In this document: in pieces, positions 24,392 to 35,381 of the stretch | How positions within the stretch are numbered: the stretch's first letter is position 1 | Layout: each line of letters starts with the position of its first letter | Assembly: GCF_015706575.1 (NCBI RefSeq) | Contig: NW_024037051.1 | Location: 310,001 to 374,000, forward strand | Direction of reading: 5' to 3' | Length of the DNA: 64,000 bases | Source: Patiria miniata | Lineage: Eukaryota; Echinodermata; Asteroidea; Valvatida; Asterinidae | Translations under genes and position numbers: made by a program | The notes under the pieces: generated by a model | The model's input: only the letters and a program-made list of their open reading frames with translations | Database searches by the model: none | Told to the model about the DNA's origin: nothing

Positions 24392-26563
24392 CTACTCCAT
24401 GCCGTTGCTCATAACTTCAGCCAGCACCTTCCAAATGTTTTCCCACGCGTCTTGGACGTCTGGTGTGAACTCCTTGGATGACAGGCCATTTCTCATGGTA
24501 TACATGAAGGCGTCCACTAGGGGCTGCATCAAAATAAAGACAATATACCAGGATGGATAATGGCAATGTATTCTGGATACCAGACCACTCTGTAAAACCA
24601 TGGTTCTGTAATGTGCACCTTGTGGTACCTATATTGAACCAGACTATAACCACAGGTGCAATATAGATACCACACCGTGCTAATTTAGAACCGCTCTTTT
24701 GTTATACACCACATAGAACTGACGTTTCTGATATGATCATGGTTTTTATGTGGCCATCGCGTTGCCGAATAAGGACCAAACAAAAAATTCCAATCGCACT
24801 TTTTTTGCCATTTTGATGACTTCTGTGTGATTTTTTGTTCACCTTTGTTTTGAGTCTGCGTTACCGATTTCACTTGTACAGGGCGAGTCAAAAAAGGAAA
24901 CCCAAATGGCAGGACCAATCCTTTAATAAAGTTTTGCATGCATGTAGCACTTTCAAAATCTGGGATATGAAAGCCCAATTAAAAAGCTTTCTTTCAGCAC
25001 AAGAATCATTCAAATCACTCCTGTACTTTTCAATTTAAAACACAATCCCAATTCACATAGGGATGTGTGTGAATCATTTTCGTTTTGCTAAAAGAACACT
25101 TTCTTTTTTTGTGATCCGTGGACAGAACTTTAAAACGGTGTTTGTTTAAAATTCCGTAACTTAAAAAGTACACGAGTGATTTGAATGATTTTTGTACTAA
25201 AAAAAAGCTGATTAATTGGGCTTTCATATCCTAGATCTTGAAAGTGCTACATGCTGAATTTCATTTAAAAAATGGTCCTGCCATTTGGGTTTCCTTTTTT
25301 TTACTCACCCTGTATTGCCTAGTGTGACCAAGGGAATGTCTATATACGATTGTCTATATATTCGTGCACTTGGCTGTCTCATACTCTGAAAAACGACAGT
25401 TACTTAAGGTCGGATCGTTTTCCTCCGTTTGTTGTTTGTGAGTTTGATTTGTTCCTTTCTTCACATCTATTTGTGAAAGATTTTACCTTCGCTCGTTTTT
25501 TAACGAATGAGGGCGCTAGAATGGTGCCATTTTGCTGGGTATAGACAGTGGGAATACCACCTGCTTTTAACAACGTTTATCCTATCTTAAAATCAGAGAT
25601 AATAAAAATGTCATTTTGAATAACAGCAACATGTAAAGTTACATCAGCAACCCGGGATTGGAATCTGTTTGCACCTAAACAGTTAAAGTTATTGTTTGTC
25701 GGTTGGTTGGTTCTGTTTTCTACCTGGAAGTGTTCAGGCTTGGCGCCGTAGACATTGTGTCTAGTCCCAAGGTCCTTCAGGATGGGAACTATCTTCCCCA
25801 GGTCATCCAGACCATCAACTGCCGTGCCGATCGTCTCCATGACCCCCTTGCCGTGAGCTCGCAGGTCCGAGTTGTGTTTCAGCATCTGGGGAGGAACTGA
25901 CGACTTCCCGAAGGGGAAGAGTTCCCTAATGGATGGGTTCCTATCCAGAAACCTTGGACATTCAAAGAAAACATTGGAACCTTTCAGTCAGCTACACACC
26001 CTATAAAGTTCCGGGTCAGATTCGACTCTGAATCCGGCCAGATTTGCCCCGACACTCTTCCAGGTCAAAATGACAATCCTCCGTGTCATAATGACACTCT
26101 TCCATGTCAAAATGACAAACCTACGTGTCATAATGACACTCTTCCATGTCAAAATGACAATCCTCCGTGTCATAATGACACTCTTCCATGTCAAAATGAC
26201 AATCCTCCGTGTCATAATGACACTCTTTTGAGTCAAAACGTTGTTTGTGTCAAATGGCACACACACCGTGAAGAGAGCGCTTGGAAACGCCCGTAGAAAG
26301 TGGAAATTTAAATCTTATTTGTCATTTTATTATTAAAAATAAATAGACTCAGCAACAACATCATTCATGGTTGGCAGCAGACCCGGCCTGGTTGATTAAA
26401 ACAAAAATAGAAATGAAAAAAAGAAAATCAGATAACCAACCTGGCAAAAAGTGCGGCGCCCAAGTTGACGGAATCTTTTTGCATGACCTTCCAGCTTTTC
26501 TGAACCAGACGCTTGTCTCTCAGAGATATCAGCCCCTCCTCTGAATTTCCGTTCTCATCCAGT
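24392..26563 (-). CDS. globin domain VI, C-terminal (3 exons, stop codon)
   Basis: Exon 1 is 26441-26563 (123 bp): linker LDENGNSEEGLISLRDKR and LVQKSWKVMQKDSVNLGAAL. Exon 2 is 25724-25952 (229 bp): LFPFGKSSVPPQMLKHNSDL, RAHGKGVMETIG with E7 His, LGTRHNVYGAKPEHFQ with F8 His. Exon 3 is 24392-24523: PLVDAFMYTMRNGLSSKEF to SNGME and a TAG stop in place of the usual phase-2 donor, so this is the end of the protein. The exon 2-3 intron contains a 434-bp DNA element (24879-25312), and the exon 1-2 intron a 42-bp minisatellite (26060-26235). Confidence 0.93.
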
Positions 26564-29500
26564 CTGTTGTATAATGATTATTGGAACATAAAATAACTCA
26601 TTTGTCTTATCACGATGAAAATATGGGACTCCCATTTTGCCAAAAGATACACATTGCCATATTTCGAACTGGGTAGAAGGCAGTTTCTGATAATTCCTGT
26701 TCAACAACCAATCTGACCAGTACGTTTTGACAAAATTAAATAATTTCCTTTAGGCCTACGATTTCTCTTTATTCTGTTTTTGACTATAAACCTCATATAG
26801 AGGCGCTTATGTACAAGCATCTGTATATAACCTTACGTTAAAAAACAATTTAAAAAAAATAATAAAAATGTTACTACCTCATAGTTCGACTCATCGTCAC
26901 ATCAACCACCTTCAAGATGTTCCGCCACGCCTCCTGCGTTTCAGACGTGAAGACATTTGGTGACAGACCTTGTTTGAGGGAATACATTAATGCCTCAACA
27001 ACAGCCTGCAATGAAAACAAACCAAATGTATACCATCCTTGAGAACATCTGTATCCAGTCCATCTTCAGGTACCCCCCCCCCCTTATCTTTGTTATCAAC
27101 CTGATACTTCAAAGCCAAAATAACCCGGAAAATGATACAGTGAAGTGTAATTTTGACCATAAAAAGTGTCAGTTTGACCCGAAAAGGTGTAATTTTTGAC
27201 CAAGAAAAGAATCAAGTCAATATATGACCCGGAACTTTTTAGAGTGTGAAAAAAATATCTGGGAACATAACTTACTGGGAAATGTTCAGGTCTGGCGCCG
27301 TAAATCTTGTGTCTAGCTCCGACTTCCTCTAGGATAGGAACTATCCTCCCCAAGTCATCTAGCCCAGCAACTGCCGTGCCGATCGTCTCCATGACCCCCT
27401 TGCCGTGGGCGCGCAGGTCCGGGTTCTGTTTCAGTTTCTCGGGCGGCAGGTTCAACTTGCCAAAGGAGAAGAGATTCTGCACGGAAGGGTTCTTCTCCAG
27501 AAGCCTTTTAGAAAAGCGAACAGGCATGCCGGTCTTGATATTGAATTAATTAATTTATGGACAGTTATCATCAGAGATGCTCTATAGATGGAAAGGGTTC
27601 CAATTCTTATCGAGCTTAGGTCAAGTTGAATGCAGCTTGGATGTTTCGTTTTGGGCTACATGCATTCCCGAGAATGTCATTGAAAAGCAAGATTTTTTGG
27701 TGTATGATGATGTTTTTACTTGCTTTAAAGTGCATGGGTCTTAGTCTTTTAAAAGTTGCTTTTATTATCCCTTTGGGATATTTTGACAATTTATCCGGGA
27801 TGTTCTTTTGAGCAGGTCGATTAAAAAGACTGTGTCTTCTTGAACAGACGATCAGGGGACTTTACCTTACGAACATAACTGCGCCCAAGTTGACCAAGTC
27901 TTTTTGAACGAACTTCCAGCTATTCTGGACCAACTGCTTGTCTTTGGGAGATATCGGAGATGCCGTTGATTCCTCTTCTGACACTCCAGATTCATCGCTA
28001 CTGCAAAGGAATAACGAGTGACACAAGATAAATTAAACATGACAGGAAGCTATCATGAAACTTGCACTGATGTAGAAGACACCTTTCAAAAGACCTTTCC
28101 CGACCGCGTATGTTTCGATTGTTTTATTTTTTTTTTTAAAGTTAAGTAAAATTGTCATTATTTGTCGAAGGAAAACTACTACTATCAATATTCATTGACC
28201 TTTCACAGCCTTCAATCAAATAACAGGTTAAGATCTTAATTTAACACTTAAACAATCCATCATTATTTATTTTATGCCTAAAGTGAAAGCTTAAAAAGTT
28301 TTTTATTCAATTCACGTTGCACTTAAATCGAATCTAATGTTCTATTATGAACAAGTGTTTGAGGTCCCATAAAAGGTCTCGTCTACGACACTGGAAATAG
28401 GTTATGAACTCTTCAGTAGCCCTCTATTTTTCATCAACTCTATGAACAGGGGTAACAACAAATATCTATTGCGGAGCGCTTTGAGGCATTGGTATGAAGC
28501 GCCATTACAAGCACCACTGGGAATGGAGGAAATGATTTGAAAAGGTGTAACGAATAATGTAGGTGGCGGAGGAAGCATACCTCATAGTGCTGCCCATTGT
28601 AACAGCTACCACACTCAAGATGTTCCTCCATGCCTCTTGAACGTCAGGCGTAAATATCTTGGGTGACAGACCTTTCTTCAAGGAGTACATGAACGCCTCA
28701 ACGATAGCCTGAAACCCCAAACGGTGATGTCCATTTAGATTGTGAAAAATCATCAACAGGGAAGGTAAAGGTATAACGACATCTTTGCTGATCACCCTGT
28801 GGCCAAGGGGTTCTTTATTGAACATGATCTGTCAAGAGACCCTTTAGGCCTTGTAGATGTTTTCAGATAAGGACAATTAATGTAGCCTTATTTAGCACGT
28901 ATCTTTAGGACTGTTTGGTGTACAGGCCAGGGCCAAGCGACCCTTGTGCCCGTCTCTGTTCCTTGTTTTATAGTAGCCCTTTCCATTGAGTGACTTTCAG
29001 CCTTGTAATACTAATAAGCAAATTCCATTAACACACAAAAAATATTTTTTGTTAACTGGGCATTCCTACCGGGAAGTGCGCAGGTTTGGCGCCGTAGGTC
29101 TTATGCCTAGCCCCGAGGTCTTCCATCATAGGAATGATTTTCCCCAGGTCGTCGGCTCCTGACACCAAAGTCCCAAACGTCAACATGACCCCCTTGCCAT
29201 GCGCTCGCAGGTCCGGGTTTTGCCTCAGCTTGTCCGGCGGTAAGTTGAGCCTACCGAAGCTGAAAGTTTTCCGTATGCCTGGATTCTTTTCCAGAAGCCT
29301 GAATGACGAAAAAGACAGCCAAAGATGAATAAATTCCCCGTGTGGAGGTAAAATCTCCTGACAACATGCATGCGACTATTAAAAAGCCATTCGATTGTAC
29401 ACCTTCGAATAAAATTTACAGATTTAATTTGAAGAATGCATTCGTAAATAATATTATGCTTTGTTTGTTGGGTTGTTGGGGTATTTGTTTGTGTGTTTGT

Positions 29501-32500
29501 GTGTTTTATTTCTTTCTGGTAATGAAGCCAATGTTTCCTCAAAAGTGCCCCAGGCACTGTAGCTCGAAAGCCTGAGGAAACCTGTATACAGGAGACTATG
29601 AAAAGAATTGATAGTTTTACAGGTAGGAGGACACCCCGAGAAGAATGTTCAGGGAAAACCCCCAGAATCTGGTAGGGACTGAAAACCCGATCCACATAAG
29701 GTCCGGGCAGGAATCGAACCCAGGCCACATAGAGGTGGATCTGGGAGGCGAAGAAAGAAACCGTCACTGCGCCACCCTGACTCCCCAAACCGTGCGTTCC
29801 TTTGTGTCTTTTTCATAGACGTTCCTAGGTGTTTTTTTCATACTTCATTGTTATGAGAAAAAAATAGTCTACCAACCTTACAAACATACTGGCGCCCAAG
29901 TTGACCAAGTCTTTTTGAATGAACTTCCAGCTCCCCTGTGCCAGCTGCTTGTCTTTGGGAGATATCGTTACATCTGATGCACCGTTCGAATGGCTGCTGC
30001 GAAGGAAGGAACCAATCAAAAGAGGACACAAAAGGAATAAGACTAATACAAAGATGTATAGGCTTTGAATTGGCAAGAATCCGTTGAATTAATTATTCTC
30101 AGTGCATTTTGCAGATCGACTCACCAGCCTAACATGATTTAACACCTTCAAGACGTGCAGATGACATCAGGAGAAGTCAAATGCATATTATGCGAGTGTA
30201 TTACACTATAGAACATCTGTACTGATTTATTGATCTATCAAAGCTGAGAGTTGAGAGGTTACCTCATAGAGGTGCTCATGGTAACATCCACAACCTTCAA
30301 GACGTTCCTCCATGCCTCTTGCACCTCAGCCGTGAACACCTCTGCCGAAACTCGAGTCTTCATGGAAAACATGAAAGCTTCAACCAAGGCCTGAAACCAA
30401 AAGGAAAAAAAGTGAGGAGATCCACAGTGAGACGGTACGAGAAAAGCAACTTGAAGAGTACTTCATTGTACCAGGGCTTGGATGACAAAAACGGTATATG
30501 GATGAGAGCAAACTGCGAGTAGAGTGGGTAAAGTTGGTTAAGGTACGCGATGGAGGAACGAGAAGTGCAGAGTTTGAACCTGCGCACATCCCATGATAGT
30601 ACCTGTAGAGAAGTCTCAAAGACATAGCTAAGGCGTCTAATAGTGAGAGATCCAAAGGAAGCCGTCAAACCCTGTCCCAATATGTAATATTACTCGAAAA
30701 ACAAAACTTACAGGGAAGTGTTCTGGTTTGGCGCCGTAACTGTTATGCCTGGCGCCGAGTTCTTTTAACGTAGGAACAATGTCCTTAAGATCGTCGAGAC
30801 TGGCAACCAGAATTCCAATCGTCTCCATGACCCCCTTGCCATGGGCTCGCAGGTCCGGGTTCTGCCTCAGCTTGTCCGGCGGTAGGTTCAGCTTGCCAAA
30901 GGGAAAGAGTTTCTGAATGGAAGGATTCTTCTCCAAAAGTCTTTCATAATGAATACGAAAAAAAAAAAACACTTCGACATTAAGGAATTTCATCGTGGAA
31001 TTCGTGATGCATAGATTATCCAAACCAATACTCAAAGATTTTAAATAAGAACGTTTGTACGAACAATTTTCATTAATGTCCTTCTGATTTATAGATCACT
31101 GTCAACCCTCTGTCAACTAGGAGGCTTAAAAAAACATTGTCACCTGGCAAAAAGGACTGCTCCCAGGTTAACTGCGTCTTTTTCCATGATCTTCCAGCTA
31201 GCCTGGACCAGGCGCTTGTTTTTGGAAGAAATCGGCCCCTCATCTTCGCTACTGCCGCTCCTGTTCAATTAATTTTGGCGAAAACAAAATCACTTTTAGT
31301 ATTTGATTTAGCTTGAAACACAATTAAGGCGGCACACACATTCATGCCAATTTCTGTCGTCAGTGAGTGTAGTTTTGAGTACCCGGTTTGGGTCAACTTT
31401 GAAACTCGGCCGGCTGTCCTCGGTTTGGCTGTATTTATTTCATCTGAACTCAGTATGTGTAAGAACTATTTCATAAGCAGTAAGCCAAACCGGTTGACAA
31501 TGGACCGATCCAGTAAGCCCCACCCACTGCGCACGTGGGCAAATTAACACGTGCTCCTCTCCAATGCCACGCTGCATTTTCCTGCCGCGCGCATCATACG
31601 CGCGTGCACGCATGTCGAACTTTTGTGCACGCACATCGGACATAAATCAAGGTTGTGATTGGTCAGAACACCATGGGGCGGTGCTTACTGGATCGGTCCA
31701 ATGGGAAAACCAAGAACTGTCTGACAATGCATACAGGTCAGCGACAAATTAAGGGAACTAACTATACAGGGTGTGCATCAGAACCGGGTACCCGAGCACC
31801 CGACCGCTGATGTCAGGAACCGGTTCCAGATTATGGGATCGGGTACCCGTAACCAACTTTACAAATAGCTTAGTAACTTCTAAGACAGTGAAAAGAAAAG
31901 TTGTAAATGCCATTTGTGAGGAATTTTCAAAATGAAAATCAGGCCATCTGGAAAACCAAAACAGATTTTACGTTTATGTGCATTTTAACGGGCAACAGAT
32001 AACGCTGGTGAAAGTTGCAGTTTTCACCGTAAAGCTAAGCCCATCGGAGAACTTCCGGGATTTGAATTTTGGGGTTGGGTCTCTTTCACGGGAACCCCGG
32101 TACCCGTGTTTTACTTCAATAGGGTGCCCGGTTCCTGTACTACCCGTTAATGCATACCCTGGCCGGCGGGCGCGTTTCCTGGGAAAAAAATAGCTCAAGG
32201 AGATTTAGAGACGGCAAAGGCTTACCATCGGCCTAATTATTGACGGCAATTAAATTGTGCATGTGAAATATTTTCTCATTTTGTTAAGATCCAAAGTTTG
32301 AACCTTTGGCACCTATTAATCCGGATATTGTAAGCTATAACGGTTTTGTTGATCATCAGTCACCAACTTTGAGTCGACTCTCACCCTTATATCGACTTCA
32401 TGGTTCCAATGTTTACTCGACTATTATGGAGACCAGGGGACAATTTCATTGAACTGCGAAAAAGAAGATGCTGATTAGCAAATTTAGAAATGCTAACTTA

Positions 32501-35381
32501 GAGCCAGTCAAACGCAATACACATCTGTGGCTTTTTGCATGGTAACCTAGTTGTGCTAAGCAAAATCACAATCTGTTCTTAGCAAATTTCTGTGCCGAGG
32601 AAGAGCCACTGAAAATTGGCCTCTGAGTGGTTCCTGAGGTCATACCTCATTGTTTTGCTCATGGACGTAGCCACCATCTTCATCAGGTTCTGCCAAGCCT
32701 CTTGAGCCTCAGGGGTAAACAGCTTGGGCGGCAGACCGTTCTTCAGGGAATGCATGAGCGCCTCCACCAGTGCCTTCAGTTCGAAAGAGAATATCCCCGA
32801 TGGTTAGTCAAAATGAACGGTCTTCTGGATAGACTTTTGTTTTGCGGCATCTTTATTTACAATAAAAACACAACCACACCCAAAAAAAATCAAGGTGGAG
32901 GTCAAGTCATCTCATGTTACTCACGAGTCATTAACAAAAAAACTGAGACAAATGTATCATTTTGTCATTGTTCAACCCCTGTTACTTGTGACCCAACTTG
33001 CGATTGAACTGTGATTTGATTTGTGATGGACGCGACTAAATCTGCAAAAAGTGATAGATTACTCAATTATCTGTATAAACTATATGTTAACGAATGATGT
33101 TTTAGGTACCAAAACGATATGTCAAGTATGAAAATATTAGCATATACATCTCTAAATTCTAAAGAGTGAAATTAGGGACTAGACGTTTTAGAATGAAAAT
33201 CACTCTCATTTTCGATTGAAATAGTCTGAAAAAGAACCACTTTAGTTGAAGCTCGAGTGAAAACTCGATCTTTACGATTGAACAAATTTCATTCTAAAAC
33301 GCCTAGTCCCTAGTTTCCGACTGTAGGAGTGAATCTTCAATAATAAACGTAACAAGTCCAAGACTCTTACCGGAAAGTGCTCGGGTTTGGCCCCGTACAT
33401 CTGGTGTCTGGCTCCAAGGTCTTCCAAGATGGTAGCGATGATGTCTGGGTCATCCAGACCCATGACCACCGCACCGATGGTACTCATGACTCGCTGTCCG
33501 TGGGATCTCAGATCCTTGTTTCGTTTCAGCTTCTCCGCTGACAGGTTGAGCTTACCGAAGGTGAAGAGGTTCTGAATGGGAGGGCTCTTTTCCAACAATC
33601 TGATAACAAAAATTTTAGGACATCACTGTAAACCTTTTAAAAAGAAGGTTTTTTGCCAAGAAGATGACACAGTATATAAGCTGATAAGGTGTAGGGTTGA
33701 CCAGCTGCCTATAGAACATCAGGACTTCGGACACTTTCGCAGCAGTCCTTTAGGTTTTACTTATCGGTATCCAAGTGTATGATTGACCTAAGTAAAGACC
33801 CAGCATTAAGCTCCTCTGTAACTGAAGTGTGCTTACCTTACAAAGAGGGCTGCACCCAAGTTGACCATGTCTTTCTGTATGACCTTCCAGCACTCACGAA
33901 CGAGCCGTTTGTCTCTTTGAGACATCGGTCCAACATCAGCATCATCGCTCCTGCAGTAAGCAAGATTAACAATTAGCGATATTTCCAATAACCAATTTTC
34001 ACAAGTCCTCAAATTCAAACCTTGAAGAGTTCAGCTTATCCGACTTAGCAGCAGGTACATTGCAGGCAACTGGTGGAATGGCAAAGGGTGGAAAATATTT
34101 CAGGCTATCGCGATCTTCCGTTTGAATAGTCTATGACGTGCTCATTTCAATATGGAAATTAAAAAAGTGCAAGAAAATAGGTGAAATAAGACTCACGTAC
34201 TCTGACTTGGGAACTCCAAGGGGCAATAACATTCCTTTAATCGAACAACATGAAATGTGGTTTATGACGAATACGTCACTTTTCTGTCACTGGAAGTGTA
34301 TTTTGCATTCCAACAACAAGACGGTAACCTTTTGTGTATACACCATAGAATGTTAAATCGTGAACACGCTTACTCCGGCGTTATTGAGAAGTTTGCATTT
34401 TTTTGCAAACCATTAAAGACAAACACAAAAATAATGTTTGAATGGAGGCAAGTCAAGCCACAGGCTGCACAAATGAACTGTAACAAAGGCATTCCTTCGC
34501 TTTTGTATTGTTCATCTTGCGTTACTATACTTTGAATTGGACAGCTGTGAATTGACGTGCGATTAATTGTGAGCGGACATGTAATGTACTTAATGATCCA
34601 TCGCAAGTACTCGACTTCAACACTGTTGTCTTTTTGATAGGTTCTATAGTTATTATACCTCATCGCTTCACTCATGAGTTCTGCAACCACTTTCAAGGCA
34701 TTCTCCCAGGCTCCTTGCACCTCTGCAGTGAACACCTTCGGCGGTAGACCATCCTTCAGGGTAAAGATTAAGGCTTCCGCAAGAGGCTGACAAAATAAAC
34801 AAGTGGTTGTTGGAACTCGCACATACTTTTAAATTGGGAATCATACCCGAGAAACAGTTGGATGTAAATGAAAATGAGACTCATAGTTGTGCCAGAAAAA
34901 TGTGGATCGGCATTACCACGCTAATGCCACGTGTTCGCCTCACATCACACGTGTTCTTAACATGATTTGAAGGGCGCGTGTAGCCTAGTTGGAAAAACCC
35001 TATTGGTCGAGGAGCTGTGAGTGCGCGCGTATCGCCTGCCAATATTAGCGTCGTGCCCCTCAGTAATGGCTTCTCATTTTAGTCGTTGGAGAAGTCTGAA
35101 GGTGTCCAAGGATGTTTCTTTATTGATGGTTGTTAGTCTCAGTGTATGGTACCTTAAAGTGTTCCGGTTTGGTGCCATAAGCATTGTGCCTCGCTCCGAG
35201 ATCTTTCAGGAAAGGTACCAGTTTTCCCGGGTTGTCCAGCGTCTCCACTGCCGTGCCAATCGTCTCCATGACATTCTTGCCGTGGGCACGCAGGTCCGCG
35301 TTGTCCTTTAGTTTCTCGGGGGACAAGTTGAGCTTGCCGAATGGGAAGAGGTTCTTGATGGCAGGGTTTTTCTCAAGAAGC
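24392..35381 (-). CDS. polydomain globin gene, at least six tandem globin domains (5' end not found)
   Basis: Spliced minus-strand gene encoding covalently linked globin domains, expected to bind haem and O2 or another ligand. Exons 5' to 3': 35153-35381, 34659-34786; 33837-33950, 33371-33599, 32646-32773; 31144-31260, 30712-30940, 30263-30390; 29877-29996, 29070-29298, 28581-28708; 27866-28000, 27276-27504, 26878-27005; 26441-26563, 25724-25952, 24392-24523 (stop TAG 24392-24394). Every middle exon is 229 bp and every non-terminal third exon 128 bp; all borders are GT/AG and phases agree throughout. Each middle exon carries the CD1 Phe (residue 12), distal E7 His (33) and proximal F8 His (65). 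The E7-F8 spacing of 32 matches cytoglobin and neuroglobin rather than myoglobin (29). From general knowledge, linked multi-domain globins are reported in sea urchin. The first domain lacks its exon 1, so the N-terminus, any signal peptide and the true domain number are unknown. Introns carry a SINE, a minisatellite and DNA elements. Confidence 0.9.
24879..25312. mobile_element. TIR element, ends CAGGGCGAGTCAAAAA, in the last globin intron
   Basis: 434 bp, flanked by TA, inverted ends about 40 bp including CCCAAATGGCAGGACC. Non-autonomous. Relatives: 43151-44381 (same outer ends) and the relic 49893-50210 (same body). Confidence 0.75.
26060..26235. repeat. 42-bp minisatellite with TGTCA/TGACA dyads
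   Basis: Four tandem 42-bp units, each made of two 21-bp halves containing TGTCAAAATGACA and TGTCATAATGACA. In the intron between exons 1 and 2 of globin domain VI. The unit is a multiple of three, which creates an open frame by chance. Confidence 0.9.
26878..28000 (-). CDS. globin domain V (3 exons)
   Basis: Exon 1 is 27866-28000 (135 bp), the longest linker of the gene and acid-rich: SDESGVSEEESTASPIS, then QLVQNSWKFVQKDLVNLGAV. Exon 2 is 27276-27504 (229 bp): LFSFGKLNLPPEKLKQNPDL, RAHGKGVMETIG with E7 His, VGARHKIYGARPEHFP with F8 His. Exon 3 is 26878-27005 (128 bp): AVVEALMYSLKQGLSPNVF to MSRTMR. Total 492 bp, 164 codons. Splice sites are standard (TTGCAG and CTAAAAG acceptors; GTAAAG, GTAAGT and GTAGTA donors). 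Confidence 0.92.
28581..29996 (-). CDS. globin domain IV (3 exons)
   Basis: Exon 1 is 29877-29996 (120 bp): linker SHSNGASDVTISPKDKQ and LAQGSWKFIQKDLVNLGASM. Exon 2 is 29070-29298 (229 bp): TFSFGRLNLPPDKLRQNPDL, RAHGKGVMLTFG with E7 His, LGARHKTYGAKPAHFP with F8 His. Exon 3 is 28581-28708 (128 bp): AIVEAFMYSLKKGLSPKIF to MGSTMR. Total 477 bp, 159 codons. A tRNA-derived SINE lies inverted in the exon 1-2 intron (29460-29786). Exons 2 of domains III and IV share LPPDKLRQNPDLRAHGKGVM, suggesting a recent common origin of these two cassettes. Confidence 0.92.
29460..29786 (-). mobile_element. tRNA-derived SINE in a globin intron
   Basis: On the minus strand it begins GGGGAGTCAGGGTGGCGCAG, with an A box-like GGTGGCGCAGTGACGG, a good B box GGGTTCGATTCC, a body with GGTTTTCAGTCCCTACC, and an AAACACAC-rich tail. 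This tRNA-SINE layout is widespread in marine invertebrates. It lies in the domain IV exon 1-2 intron. Confidence 0.75.
30263..31260 (-). CDS. globin domain III (3 exons)
   Basis: Exon 1 is 31144-31260 (117 bp): linker SGSSEDEGPISSKNKR, then LVQASWKIMEKDAVNLGAVL, donor GTGACA. Exon 2 is 30712-30940 (229 bp): LFPFGKLNLPPDKLRQNPDL, E7 in RAHGKGVMETIG, F8 in LGARHNSYGAKPEHFP, donor GTAAGT. Exon 3 is 30263-30390 (128 bp): ALVEAFMFSMKTRVSAEVF to MSTSMR. Total 474 bp, 158 codons. Contig A contains exon 1 (384-500) and the 5' 181 bases of exon 2 (1-181), cut by the window edge. The exon 1-2 intron is only about 200 bp. Confidence 0.92.
32646..33950 (-). CDS. globin domain II (3 exons)
   Basis: Exon 1 is 33837-33950 (114 bp): an acidic linker SDDADVG followed by helices A and B, CWKVIQKDMVNLGAALFVR. 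Exon 2 is 33371-33599 (229 bp): LFTFGKLNLSAEKL, the distal-His stretch DLRSHGQRVMSTIG and the proximal-His stretch LGARHQMYGAKPEHFP. Exon 3 is 32646-32773 (128 bp): ALVEALMHSLKNGLPPKLF to SKTMR. The cassette is 471 bp, 157 codons, phase 2 at both ends. The intron between exons 2 and 3 holds a MITE fragment (33149-33339). The identical coding sequence occurs in contig A (1886-3190). It is the most divergent of the inner domains in the E helix (SHGQRV against AHGKGV). Confidence 0.92.
34659..35381 (-). CDS. globin domain I (exons 2 and 3 only)
   Basis: Exon 2 is 35153-35381 (acceptor AAAG, donor GTACCA after EHFK). It reads NLFPFGKLNLSPEKL, then DLRAHGKNVMETIG with E7 His and LGARHNAYG with F8 His. 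Exon 3 is 34659-34786 (acceptor TCAG, donor GTATAA), starting PLAEALIFTL and ending SEAMR in phase 2, ready to splice to domain II. No exon coding for the A and B helices is visible between 35382 and 44511, although the other five domains have one. Either it is strongly diverged, lies farther 5', or was lost while transposable elements filled the region. The first and last domains share third-exon residues (an initial Pro, AWEN, AE-MS) that the inner domains lack. Confidence 0.85.

Noticed and set aside
26060..26235. Regular repeats resembling a CRISPR array
   Set aside because: Units are directly tandem without unique spacers, in a globin intron of an animal genome.
25988..26266. Coding repeat protein (VIMTRR/VILTWK units)
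   Set aside because: Created by a 42-bp intronic minisatellite; no start context, and it lies between two globin exons.
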